Assembly (NCBI GenBank): GCA_016860845.1
Contig: BOKF01000001.1
Span: 62,001-126,000 of the forward strand
DNA length: 64,000 nucleotides
Direction of reading: 5' to 3'
From: Chloroflexota bacterium
GTDB taxonomy: Bacteria; Chloroflexota; Anaerolineae; 4572-78; J111
Within the stretch, counting starts at the first letter, position 1. Each line of letters begins with the position of its first letter. The notes below the pieces were generated by a model, which made no database searches, had not been told where the DNA came from, and worked only from the letters and a program-made list of their open reading frames with translations. This document shows, one piece after another, positions 50,008 through 58,041 of the stretch. Made by a program: the position numbers and the translations under genes.

Positions 50008-50664
50008 TCAGGGAGAAGAGACGTAAATAGGGGTCAGGGCGTCGGGGTCATCTTGATCGCCGGCTTCCAGGCGCTGGGCGGCAATCTCGGCCAGGTAGCT
50101 GGCGCGGCGTAAGCGGGCGGCCGGGGAGTCCAGCGCCGCTTTTTGGTCGGAGCCGCGCTGCAAAAGATGGGCGGCCTGGGCGTCAATCTCGCCGGTGCAG
50201 AGGGCTGGCTTGTTGATCTGATGGGCCAAATCTTCAAAGGTGGTCAGATGCGGCTCGATTAGGAGCTGCCATTCCTGCTCACTCTGGCCATAACAAGCGG
50301 CAATAATCCGCCCCCGTCCGGCCTGAACAATAGCCCAAACCGGCAGCGTGCTGGACCGCAGCGGGTAGGCGGCTATTTCGAGGGTGGAGACGCCGATGAC
50401 CGGCAACTTGTAGGGCAAGGCCAGACCCTTGGCCACCGCGAGGCCAATCCGCACCCCGGTAAACGAGCCAGGCCCCAGCGAAACCGCCAGAGCCGTCAGG
50501 TCGGCCACCTTCAGGTTAGCCAGTTTGAGCATGCGGGTCAGCCGGGGCATGACCTCCACGGTATGGTTGCGGTCGGCAAACCAGCTTTCCTCGGCCAGAA
50601 CGCCGTTCTGGTTATAAAGCGCCAGGCTGGCATATTGGGTGGCGGTATCAATGGCTAAAATCAT
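50008..50664 (-). CDS. tsaB: tRNA threonylcarbamoyladenosine biosynthesis protein TsaB
   Basis: This 218-aa actin-fold protein carries MILAIDTATQYASLALYN, SLGPGSFTGVRIGLAVAKGLA near 62 and GVSTLEIAAYPL, the standard TsaB motifs. TsaB is the inactive paralogue that scaffolds TsaD and TsaE in making t6A37 of ANN-decoding tRNAs. It lies between tsaE (upstream, 159-bp gap with a heptamer array) and rimI (10 bp downstream). tsaD is not in the window. Confidence 0.94.
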   Translation of the reverse strand: MILAIDTATQYASLALYNQNGVLAEESWFADRNHTVEVMPRLTRMLKLANLKVADLTALAVSLGPGSFTGVRIGLAVAKGLALPYKLPVIGVSTLEIAAYPLRSSTLPVWAIVQAGRGRIIAACYGQSEQEWQLLIEPHLTTFEDLAHQINKPALCTGEIDAQAAHLLQRGSDQKAALDSPAARLRRASYLAEIAAQRLEAGDQDDPDALTPIYVSSP

Positions 50665-50673
50665 AGCGGGGCA

Positions 50674-50708
50674 GCGAATAGCGAATAGCGAATGACGAAT
50701 GGTGAATA
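50674..50708. repeat. Heptanucleotide array (GCGAATA-type)x5
   Basis: Units GCGAATA, GCGAATA, GCGAATG, ACGAATG, GTGAATA lie between tsaE and tsaB, immediately before the tsaB start. Confidence 0.92.
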
Positions 50709-50823
50709 GCAGGGTGAGATTTATGGTTTGATAACTCGCATCTTCGCATCTTCGCTCCTTTTTCTGCTACAGGGCTTTTTACCTATTGGACTTTTGGGCA
50801 AAATAAGGCAAAATGATCACAGT

Positions 50824-51321
50824 TTACCGCTGCTGGGCAAAGGTTGCCTGCTTGAAGGTTTCCAGCAGCGCCAGAAAGCGTTGGCTGTGCGGGCGCAGCA
50901 CGACTCGCCGCTTGGTTTCTTCCAGGTGATAAAGTTCGACCGTCAGGTACTCGCTGGGCAGCAAGTTTTTGGCCCGGTTAGCCCACTCGATCATGGTAAT
51001 ACCGGAGCCGTACATGTAATCTTCCAAACCAAAGGTGGCCGTTTCAGCGGCATCGGCCAGGCGGTATAAGTCAATGTGATAGACCGGGTAAAGCCCCCGG
51101 TATTCGTTGACCAGGGTAAAGGTGGGCGAAATCACCGGGTCGGTGACCCCAAGGCCGGCGCAAACGCCCTGGATCCAGCGCGTTTTGCCACTGCCCAGGT
51201 CGCCAACTAACGCCAATACATCGCCCGGATTGAGATAGGCAGCCAGCCGTGCCCCCAGACGGCGCGTTTGGGCTTCGCTGTGGCTGATAAAGTCCAGGGT
51301 GTTCGGCTCAAGAATTGGCAC
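50824..51321 (-). CDS. tsaE: tRNA threonylcarbamoyladenosine biosynthesis ATPase TsaE
   Basis: This 165-aa P-loop protein carries VLALVGDLGSGKTRWIQGVCAGLG near 36, SPTFTLVNEYRG near 65 and YHIDLYRL near 78, with the Walker B-like region FGLEDYMYGSGITMIEWANR near 98, all diagnostic of TsaE. It supplies ATP hydrolysis for t6A synthesis with TsaB and TsaD. First gene of the probable tsaE-tsaB-rimI-zinc ribbon-UDG unit on the minus strand. Confidence 0.94.
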   Translation of the reverse strand: MPILEPNTLDFISHSEAQTRRLGARLAAYLNPGDVLALVGDLGSGKTRWIQGVCAGLGVTDPVISPTFTLVNEYRGLYPVYHIDLYRLADAAETATFGLEDYMYGSGITMIEWANRAKNLLPSEYLTVELYHLEETKRRVVLRPHSQRFLALLETFKQATFAQQR

Positions 51322-51375
51322 GCTCAGGCACTCCTGCCAGCATTATACCTTGATTGTTGGAGAGGGACAAAGCCT

Positions 51376-51405
51376 TTGGCAGAATTATATGAGTTATGGT
51401 ATGAT
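51376..51405 (+). promoter_or_regulatory. Promoter of the metallophosphoesterase gene
   Basis: TTGGCA (51376-51381), an 18-bp spacer and TATGAT (51400-51405) match consensus at 10 of 12 positions. It lies about 30 bases before ATG 51438, where AAAGGA serves as ribosome binding site. Confidence 0.65.
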
Positions 51406-51437
51406 ACCACCAGATTGGTGAGTAAAAAGGATTTTTT

Positions 51438-52178
51438 ATGCGTTATCTCCTCATCTCCGATATTCACGCGAACTTGGCCGCTTTTGAATCCGTGCTTGCA
51501 GATGCCGAGGGTTTATACGATAAAGTTTGGTGCCTGGGGGATATGGTCGGCTACGGGCCGGACCCCAATGAATGTGTCGAACTGTTGCTGACCCTCGACC
51601 ATCTCTGCATTGCCGGCAACCACGATTGGGCGGTTCTGGGCAAGCTGGATATTGACGATTTTAATCCTGATGCCCGGTTTGCGTCATTGTGGACTCGCGA
51701 GCAATTGACCGATAGCGTGCGTGACTACCTGGATAACCTGCCGATTGCCTTAATCGAGGAACAACACTACACCCTGGTCCACGGCAGCCCGCGCCACCCG
51801 ATTTGGGAGTATATTCTTTCGCCTACGATTGCCCAGCCCAATTTCAAACAGTTCAACACGCCCTACTGTTTTGTCGGCCACACTCACAGCCCGGTCATTT
51901 TTCAAGAAGCCGAGCAGCCCAACGCCATGTGCGAACCGCTGGCGGCTGAGTTTAATAATGGGCCGATGCTCCTCGGCGAGCGGCGGCTCATTATCAACCC
52001 CGGCAGTGTCGGCCAGCCGCGCGACGGCGACGCCAGGGCCGCCTATGGCATTTTGGATGTCGAGGCCAAATCTTTTGAGTACCGGCGCATCCCTTATCCT
52101 GTGAGCGTCACCCAGGAAAAAATGAAAGCTTACGATTTTCCGGCACGATTGTGGAATAGACTGGCCTTTGGCTGGTAA
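51438..52178 (+). CDS. Calcineurin-like metallophosphoesterase (YfcE/ApaH-like)
   Basis: This 246-aa enzyme has the metal-binding motifs in order: LLISDIHANLAAFESVL (8-24), CLGDMVGYGPDPNECVELL (about 37), IAGNHDWAV (about 60), HGSPRHP (about 115) and FVGHTHSP (about 147), then INPGSVGQPRDGD. It probably hydrolyses phosphodiesters or nucleotides in the cytosol; substrate is unknown. It is divergent from tsaE and ends in a strong terminator. Confidence 0.9.
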   Translation: MRYLLISDIHANLAAFESVLADAEGLYDKVWCLGDMVGYGPDPNECVELLLTLDHLCIAGNHDWAVLGKLDIDDFNPDARFASLWTREQLTDSVRDYLDNLPIALIEEQHYTLVHGSPRHPIWEYILSPTIAQPNFKQFNTPYCFVGHTHSPVIFQEAEQPNAMCEPLAAEFNNGPMLLGERRLIINPGSVGQPRDGDARAAYGILDVEAKSFEYRRIPYPVSVTQEKMKAYDFPARLWNRLAFGW

Positions 52179-52192
52179 GGAACTAAAATGAT

Positions 52193-52230
52193 AACTCTCA
52201 CGTCTAGATAGCGTGAGAGTTTTTTATTTT
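52193..52230 (+). terminator. Intrinsic terminator after the phosphoesterase gene
   Basis: Perfect 10-bp stem AACTCTCACG / CGTGAGAGTT, 9-nt loop, then TTTTTATTTT. Confidence 0.9.
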
Positions 52231-52256
52231 AGCCAAGCTAAATCATGGAGAGAAAA

Positions 52257-53279
52257 ATGAAAACCAGCTCAACTTATCTGTCAAAGTATCCTGTTTCTTC
52301 TCTGAAATTGATGATCAGTTTAGTCATCCTTTTGGTTCTGCTGAACGCCTGTGGCGCGGCCCGCACGGCGGAGCAGAGCACTGTCTACGCGCCTGCCCCG
52401 CAAACCGCGCCGGGAGCCGAGGGCGGAGCTGCCGAAGCGCCGGCCGGCGCCCCGGTTGAAGCCAGCGCCGATTACAGCGGCCGGATTGAGCCGATTGAGC
52501 AGGTTCTCAATAGTGCGGTTCAACCTCAGGATAATCGGGTGATTATTTACACCGGCAATATCTCCCTGGTCGTTAAAGATACCCGCGAGGCGATGACGGC
52601 TATCACTAACCTGACGACTGAACAGGGTGGGTACGTGTCGGCCTCGAATGTTTACCAGGCCGGTGAGGTGCCGCGCGGGAGCATCACTATTCGCGTACCG
52701 GCAGAGCGTTATCTGGACACGCTGGAAAAGCTGCGGGCGCTGGCCTTGCGGGTCGAGGCGGAAAATTCCGGCACCGAGGATGTGAGCGAAGAGTTTACCG
52801 ATTTGCAGGCGCGCAAGGCCAACCTGGAAGTGACCGAGAAAGCCTTGCAGCAATTGTTAGAGGAACGGCAGCGGGTCGGCAGCACCAGCGACATTTTGGA
52901 GGTTTACCGGGAGCTGACCGGCGTGCGCGGCCAGATCGAGGAAATCGAGGGCCGGCTGCGCTACCTGGCTAATAAAGCGGCTCTCTCGACAATTACCGTT
53001 GATCTGATTCCCGACGTTTTATACCAGCCGGTCAGCGTGGCCGGGTGGGAGCCGCAAGGGGTGGCCAAGGAGGCGCTGCAATCCCTGGTGGTGGCCTTGC
53101 AAGGCTTGGCCAATTTGACCATCTGGCTGGTCATTTTTCTCCTGCCGCTGTTGATTATCTTCCTTATCCCGGTGGTAGTGGTCATCTGGATCATTCGCGC
53201 CTGGTGGAAACGTTCTCAGGCGCGCAAGAGGAATTTACCCCCCCCGCCTCCAGCAGCAACGCCGGCCGCAGCAGAGTAA
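52257..53279 (+). CDS. DUF4349 lipoprotein
   Basis: This 340-aa protein has a lipoprotein signal peptide (LLVLLNACG, Cys near 32), a DUF4349 domain (about 95-300: VIIYTGNISLVVKDTREAMTAITNL..GGYVSASNVY, GSITIRVPAERYLDTLEKL), a long coiled coil (VSEEFTDLQARKANLEVTEKALQQLLEE) and a C-terminal membrane helix (WLVIFLLPLLIIFLIPVVVVIWII) with a basic, Pro-rich tail. DUF4349 proteins are envelope proteins of unknown role. ATG 52257 with GGAGAG upstream is preferred over ATG 52245. Confidence 0.88.
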   Translation: MKTSSTYLSKYPVSSLKLMISLVILLVLLNACGAARTAEQSTVYAPAPQTAPGAEGGAAEAPAGAPVEASADYSGRIEPIEQVLNSAVQPQDNRVIIYTGNISLVVKDTREAMTAITNLTTEQGGYVSASNVYQAGEVPRGSITIRVPAERYLDTLEKLRALALRVEAENSGTEDVSEEFTDLQARKANLEVTEKALQQLLEERQRVGSTSDILEVYRELTGVRGQIEEIEGRLRYLANKAALSTITVDLIPDVLYQPVSVAGWEPQGVAKEALQSLVVALQGLANLTIWLVIFLLPLLIIFLIPVVVVIWIIRAWWKRSQARKRNLPPPPPAATPAAAE

Positions 53280-53298
53280 CACCGGGCAGCCCGAAATA

Positions 53299-53333
53299 AA
53301 ACAGGGGCGGGATAATCCCGCCCCTGTTTGTTT
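53299..53333. terminator. Bidirectional intrinsic terminator
   Basis: AAACAGGGGCGGGA / TCCCGCCCCTGTTT forms a perfect 14-bp stem with a 3-nt loop; T-rich on both strands. It serves the convergent DUF4349 and cNMP-binding/bPH genes. Confidence 0.9.
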
Positions 53334-53343
53334 AGCCAACCAA

Positions 53344-55077
53344 CTACTGCGGCTCAATGGGGTGGGTCATCTCGTGATACTCACCCAGCACACTCACCAC
53401 CTGCCGGGTAGTGTCATCGCGCTGTTTTTCGCGCTTCTGCCTTTGGTAAGTATCCCAGCGGCGGAAGGTCTCTTCTTGAACCGAACTGGGATTAAAGACT
53501 TGTTTAAAGGTGAAATTTCCCCCGGTGCCGGCCGTTTGAATAACCACATTACCCAGGTTAATCAGCCGGTAGAAGATGTTAGGCAAATCGTAAGTAATAC
53601 TTTGAATGCTGTCAAAACTACCCTCGCGCACTTTTTCACCCCGCAGGCGAAAAGCCGTACTTTCTATATCAATGATTTTAACATTGGTCAAAATGTAAAC
53701 ATCTCGCCGCCACGTATCATATTCCCACAGGTACCAAAAGAAGCTGCCCAAAATAGCCAGGCCGAATATCCAGACGAGAGGTTCCCAGACTTCCCTATAG
53801 GAAAAAGGCGGCAACCCAACCAGAGAGGCAATCAATAAATAAACTGAGCCGAGCAAGACCAAAACAGGCAGGAGCACATGCTGGAGCAAAATGAGATAGT
53901 GCTTACGCCAGGTAATTACCTGGACACCTCCTTCCGTCTTAACCTGTTGGATGCGGGGGATAAAATAGCCCAGACCCAAATTGGGGACAGATACTTTGGG
54001 CACGGTAATGACCTGGCTGGCTTTACGCACAGGGGTCGCCACCGCTGCCGGCGTTTCTAAAAGGTCACGATTCATGCGTTCAGCGATCAGATCGCGGGTG
54101 GCGGCTCTATCGGAAGCAGCAGCACGCTCTTTAGCCCGTACCTGCGCCTGCAGCATCAACCCAACCAAGTTTTGAGCCGCGGGTATTCTGTCCACGGAAA
54201 TCAGGCCCAGCGCAGCAGTTTGAATATTAATATCGTCCACATCAAATAGAGTATCAAACCAACCGTGTGATTCATAGGTAATGTTTTGAATCTGGGTCAG
54301 CGGCGCTTCTTCCCGAACTTCACTGTAAAATAAGATACGTTCAATGTGAATGACCCGTTTCGTGGTCAGGATAAGATCATCGTTGCGCCAATCAAAATAA
54401 AAGTAAAGCACCATCAGGAAGGATAAGATGAGAAAGGGCGCAGTTAATAACGTAAAGATCAGCCCACTCTGGCTGAGGATGTCGAACAGGCCGAAGCCTA
54501 ACAATTCGGCTAACAGGAGAAGCAGAACGGGGATAATCAACAGCAGAATCGGCCAAATAAGCCTGGCCAAAAAAGCCAGAATGTGCCGCTTGGTGGCTGC
54601 CAACACAATCTCATCCGGTTGCCGCCCAGGGAAATCGGTGACAGAACGTGCGTCATAAGCCCGCTCTATTTCCCGGATTTTGGCTTCAATTTGAGGGTCT
54701 TGCAGTAACAGCCAATCCAAATTCTCTCGATCGTAGATAGCCACAACGGAGTCAAATTCGGCCTCTACGGTAGCGCCCCTGATGCCCAGCCCCCGAATAC
54801 CCGAGCGCAAGCCCACGAACGAGCCAACCGGCATATAGTTCAACAAGCGGCGCGGCGATTGGCTTTCATCAAATGCCTGGAGTTCACCGCTGATCACAAT
54901 AAAAAAGCGATCATCCCGCTCACCCTGTTTGGTGAGAACTTCCCCCTGTTGATAGACACGGATGTTGGCTCTGTCCACCAACTCGGCCACCTGGTCTTCA
55001 GAAAGATCAGCGGTGGCCAAATTTTGATGGAGCAGCTCGGACAACCGGCCACGAGCAGCTTCCTGGCTTAACGGCAT
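53344..55077 (-). CDS. Cyclic-nucleotide-binding-domain membrane protein with two bPH domains
   Basis: This 577-aa protein has an N-terminal CNB domain (about 30-145: IRVYQQGEVLTKQGERDDRFFIVISGELQAF, PVGSFVGLRSG, FDSVVAIYDRENLDWLL), two membrane hairpins (about 165-225 and 385-435), each followed by a bacterial PH domain (DLILTTKRVIHIERILFYSEVREEAPLTQIQNITYE and DVYILTNVKIIDIESTAFRLRGEKVREGSFDSIQSITY). The phosphate-binding cassette lacks the usual F-G-E start; it keeps R-x-A-T. It may be a cNMP- or other-ligand-responsive membrane protein; no effector enzyme is fused. Confidence 0.88.
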   Translation of the reverse strand: MPLSQEAARGRLSELLHQNLATADLSEDQVAELVDRANIRVYQQGEVLTKQGERDDRFFIVISGELQAFDESQSPRRLLNYMPVGSFVGLRSGIRGLGIRGATVEAEFDSVVAIYDRENLDWLLLQDPQIEAKIREIERAYDARSVTDFPGRQPDEIVLAATKRHILAFLARLIWPILLLIIPVLLLLLAELLGFGLFDILSQSGLIFTLLTAPFLILSFLMVLYFYFDWRNDDLILTTKRVIHIERILFYSEVREEAPLTQIQNITYESHGWFDTLFDVDDINIQTAALGLISVDRIPAAQNLVGLMLQAQVRAKERAAASDRAATRDLIAERMNRDLLETPAAVATPVRKASQVITVPKVSVPNLGLGYFIPRIQQVKTEGGVQVITWRKHYLILLQHVLLPVLVLLGSVYLLIASLVGLPPFSYREVWEPLVWIFGLAILGSFFWYLWEYDTWRRDVYILTNVKIIDIESTAFRLRGEKVREGSFDSIQSITYDLPNIFYRLINLGNVVIQTAGTGGNFTFKQVFNPSSVQEETFRRWDTYQRQKREKQRDDTTRQVVSVLGEYHEMTHPIEPQ

Positions 55078-55151
55078 AAATCACCCTTTTGACATAACCC
55101 TATAACCTGAGTGTATTTTACCACAAAACATTAAAAAGGAGAACACCCGTT

Positions 55152-56984
55152 TTATTTTAGAGCATAGACAGTCACCCCGGCCCGTTCATCCTCATAGAGC
55201 CGGGTCAGGTAGGTCTCCAGCGTTTGCGGCGAAGGCGTATCGGCCAGATGGTGATAAACCACCACATACTCTATCCCTTTTTTTTGCAGCAATTGCAGGC
55301 CGGCAGGGGTGGGAAATTTAAGCATTTCATCCCGAACACGAGCGTGGTCGGCCGGGAAAAAGCCGGAGTAGCCGTTGAGCATGTCGCCCTCGAAGAAACG
55401 ATTGGCCAGGAGCCAGCGGGTTGTTTGCTCAAAATCCTCGACCTTACTGCTGGGAGCAAAGGGCAAAATGACAATTTTTGGGCGTGGCGTGCTTTGAAAG
55501 TCGGCCGTATCTGACCTGGCATGCTCATTGAACCACCCTTGCCAGGGAGCTGCTTCTGTCTGAAGGGGGACGGGTTGGAGCGGCAGCGGCAGCGCCAGCA
55601 TTTCAAAAATCGCCAGCGCGGCCACGCCTCCCGGCAACAACTTTGGGGACCAGCGCAGCCATTGGCTCAAGTTGTGCAGGCCAAAACCGGCCAGCAGGGC
55701 CAGGTGAAGCTGGACCAGCACGGCAAAGCGAAAAGGGCTGCGCAGTTGAGCAAAGCCGGGTACCCACTCCCTGACCCATTGATAGGGCTGGACTCCGCCC
55801 ACATTCAAGCGCAGCCCCAGCGACAGCAGCAGCGCCAGGCCCACCGCCACAAACAGGTAAAGTTTGACCCTTTTCCGTGGCTCCCCAAAAAGCCCCAATC
55901 CGGCCAGGGCAATAAGCCCAAGGCCGGGGAAAAGGCGCTGGCCCTGGGCAGACTTCAGGCCCAGGATGCGGCTGTAGAAAAGGTTGTAGTCCAAGAAATC
56001 ACGATAATAGCTGAGTTTGGCCGAGTTGGCTTCGATGGTTTGGGCGCTGCGGCTGAAGTGATAAATTTGCAGTTCCCGGTGCTGCGCCCAAACAAAGGGC
56101 AGGGACAGGGCTAAAGCCAGGAGGGCGACGACCCCAAGCTGAACGGCTGTTTTTAGATTCAGATGCTCTCGCCGGGCCTGAAAAATAAAGACCAGCGGCA
56201 AAAAGAACACGCTGAACAGGCCGTAGTAGCTACAAGTGAGGAAGGTGACCGGCGGGCCAAGGGCCAGGCAGAGGCCGCCGCTCCGCCAGTAACGAGGCGA
56301 GGAGGCGAGGAAGCGAGGAAGCGAGGAGACAGAGGTGAGGAAGCGGCTCAAAAAAAGTAGAGACCATAAAAGGCCAAAGATGGCAACTAATTGTAGGACT
56401 CCCATCTCTTGCGCCACAAAGGGCAGCGACTGCATGAGCAGTCCCGCCAGCAGGCTGGGCAGGGGTGGCAGCCGCCAGTTGCGCAGCAGCCAGTAGGTAA
56501 ACCAGCCGTTGAGGATCAAGAATAAAATTACCAGGGCGTTGTAGCCCAAAGCCGGCGACTGCCAGGCCAGCCAGAGCGGCGCGGCCAGGACGGCGCTCAG
56601 CGGCTGCGGCTCCGAAAAGGCAAACGTGCCCTTGTCCGGGGCAAAGATGGGCGCATCCCAGTAACGCGGATAGCCCTGCATCTGCTGGTCAATATTCCAT
56701 TGCAGCGTCCACAGGTTGAAAAGAGGGACCGTCGCCGCTTCTTCGCTGCCGCACGGGATGTGGCTGAAGAGATGGAAGGGCAGGGGATAGGTCAGGATCA
56801 AGGCCCATAGGGCGAAGAACAAGAAGAGGCGAAGAGACGAGGATGCGAGGAAGAGAAGATAGAAGATAGAAGATAGAGGATGGAAGATAGTCAAAACCGA
56901 TTTTCTATCTTCTATCTTCAATCCACTATCTTTAGTCCCCATCATTCGCCTCACCGATTCCCTGCCTCCTTCAGAGTGTAACAT
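55152..56984 (-). CDS. Large polytopic membrane protein, glycosyltransferase-like
   Basis: This 610-aa protein has about eleven membrane helices and a C-terminal soluble part (from about 470: IVILPFAPSSKVEDFEQTTRWLLANRFFEGDMLNGYSGFFP). The first extracytoplasmic loop (HIPCGSEEAATVPLFNLWTLQWN, YPRYWDAPIFAP) fits a family of GT-C-like membrane proteins widespread in Chloroflexota, but the enzyme activity is unproven. Two repeat arrays lie in frame: four octamers GCGAGGAR (56297-56328) and five heptamers AGAAGAT (56854-56888); the latter make the N-terminal DRKSVLTIFHPLSSIFYLL stretch, so the natural start may be downstream. Confidence 0.78.
   Translation of the reverse strand: MLHSEGGRESVRRMMGTKDSGLKIEDRKSVLTIFHPLSSIFYLLFLASSSLRLFLFFALWALILTYPLPFHLFSHIPCGSEEAATVPLFNLWTLQWNIDQQMQGYPRYWDAPIFAPDKGTFAFSEPQPLSAVLAAPLWLAWQSPALGYNALVILFLILNGWFTYWLLRNWRLPPLPSLLAGLLMQSLPFVAQEMGVLQLVAIFGLLWSLLFLSRFLTSVSSLPRFLASSPRYWRSGGLCLALGPPVTFLTCSYYGLFSVFFLPLVFIFQARREHLNLKTAVQLGVVALLALALSLPFVWAQHRELQIYHFSRSAQTIEANSAKLSYYRDFLDYNLFYSRILGLKSAQGQRLFPGLGLIALAGLGLFGEPRKRVKLYLFVAVGLALLLSLGLRLNVGGVQPYQWVREWVPGFAQLRSPFRFAVLVQLHLALLAGFGLHNLSQWLRWSPKLLPGGVAALAIFEMLALPLPLQPVPLQTEAAPWQGWFNEHARSDTADFQSTPRPKIVILPFAPSSKVEDFEQTTRWLLANRFFEGDMLNGYSGFFPADHARVRDEMLKFPTPAGLQLLQKKGIEYVVVYHHLADTPSPQTLETYLTRLYEDERAGVTVYALK
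56297..56328 (-). repeat. In-frame octanucleotide array (GCGAGGAR)x4
   Basis: GCGAGGAG, GCGAGGAA, GCGAGGAA, GCGAGGAG lie inside the large membrane protein gene. Unit length 8 is not a multiple of three, so slippage would break the frame. Confidence 0.88.
56854..56920 (-). repeat. Heptanucleotide arrays near the 5' end of the membrane protein gene
   Basis: Five units AGAAGAT/AGAGGAT/GGAAGAT (56854-56888), then a facing CTATCTT, CTATCTT, CAATCC set (about 56904-56922). They fall inside the annotated N-terminus. Confidence 0.85.
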
Positions 56985-57075
56985 ACCTCAACCCAAATGG
57001 GCAATCGAAGGGTAAATTGCGATTTGTCTTACATCTAAACTTTTACCTCACTTGTTGGAACAGCTAATTCGATTT

Positions 57076-58029
57076 ATGATAAATAGTGAGATGCTTCGTA
57101 AGATTTCCTCTTCCCCCCGGTCAGTTTCAGGCCGATACTTGTGGAGGCTGGCAATTTTTACTGCTATCACCTCAACTGTAGCGGCGCTGTTTCTGCTCGT
57201 TTACTTTATCCATCTCCAGGTTAACGCTTTTGTTACTCCGAACCGGGTCCCGGTCATTGGCTCGCCTGCCGAGGTAGGGCTGGTGGCTTACCGGGATGTC
57301 ACCCTGACCACCAGCGATGGATTAGAACTGGCCGGCTGGTATATCCCTGGCCGGCAGCCGAACGCTATTATTTTGGTGCATGGGATTGACGCCAACCGGG
57401 CCGCGCTGCTGCCTCACGCCGCCATCCTGGCCGGGGCCGGGTATCCCCTGCTGCTGTTTGACCTGCGCGGGCACGGCCAGAGTGAAGGCTCCGAAATAAC
57501 TTATGGCTACCGTGAGGTGCTGGACGTGCAGGCGGCCGCAGATTATCTGCTGGCCTTACCGGAAATTAAACAGGTGGGGGCTTTGGGGACATCGTTGGGC
57601 GGGGCCGCTGTGGTCCGGGCAGCGGCGGTAGACCCGCGCCTGCGGGCCATTGTGGTTGAGAGCAGCTTTAGCAGCTTAACCGAAGCCGTGGAAGAAGCTT
57701 TTGAGGATCGTTCTATTTTCCCCAAGTGGCCCTTTGCGCCGTTACTTGTGGCTTTAGCTGAACAACGGCTGGGCATGAAAGTTAGCGATGTTGACTCGGC
57801 GCGAGATGTGGCGGCTGTCTCGCCGCGTCCGGTTTTAATCATTCATGGCACTGCTGACAGCTTATTTCCACCCAACCACGCCCTCAAAATGTATGCCGCC
57901 GCCAAAGACCCCAAGACGTTGTGGCTTATCGAGGGCTTAGGGCATTCTAGTCCGATAACCGATCATGAAGCGGAGTATCGAGAGCGTGTGGTTACGTTTT
58001 TTGAGGAGGCTTTTGCCGCTAAGGATTAA
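57076..58029 (+). CDS. Membrane-anchored alpha/beta hydrolase
   Basis: This 317-aa protein has an N-terminal membrane anchor (about 18-48, LAIFTAITSTVAALFLLVYFIHLQV) and an alpha/beta hydrolase domain: oxyanion region ILVHGIDANRAAL, LLLFDLRGHGQSEG, nucleophile elbow GTSLGGAAV near 170, acid in HGTADSLFPP near 262 and catalytic His in GLGHSSPI near 288. It resembles BAAT/YtmA-like esterases; substrate is unknown. The first in-frame codon is TTG 57052; ATG 57076 and ATG 57091 are alternatives without strong ribosome binding sites. It is convergent with the kinase/propeller gene, 12 bases between stops. Confidence 0.87.
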   Translation: MINSEMLRKISSSPRSVSGRYLWRLAIFTAITSTVAALFLLVYFIHLQVNAFVTPNRVPVIGSPAEVGLVAYRDVTLTTSDGLELAGWYIPGRQPNAIILVHGIDANRAALLPHAAILAGAGYPLLLFDLRGHGQSEGSEITYGYREVLDVQAAADYLLALPEIKQVGALGTSLGGAAVVRAAAVDPRLRAIVVESSFSSLTEAVEEAFEDRSIFPKWPFAPLLVALAEQRLGMKVSDVDSARDVAAVSPRPVLIIHGTADSLFPPNHALKMYAAAKDPKTLWLIEGLGHSSPITDHEAEYRERVVTFFEEAFAAKD

Positions 58030-58041
58030 GGATAGGGTATT

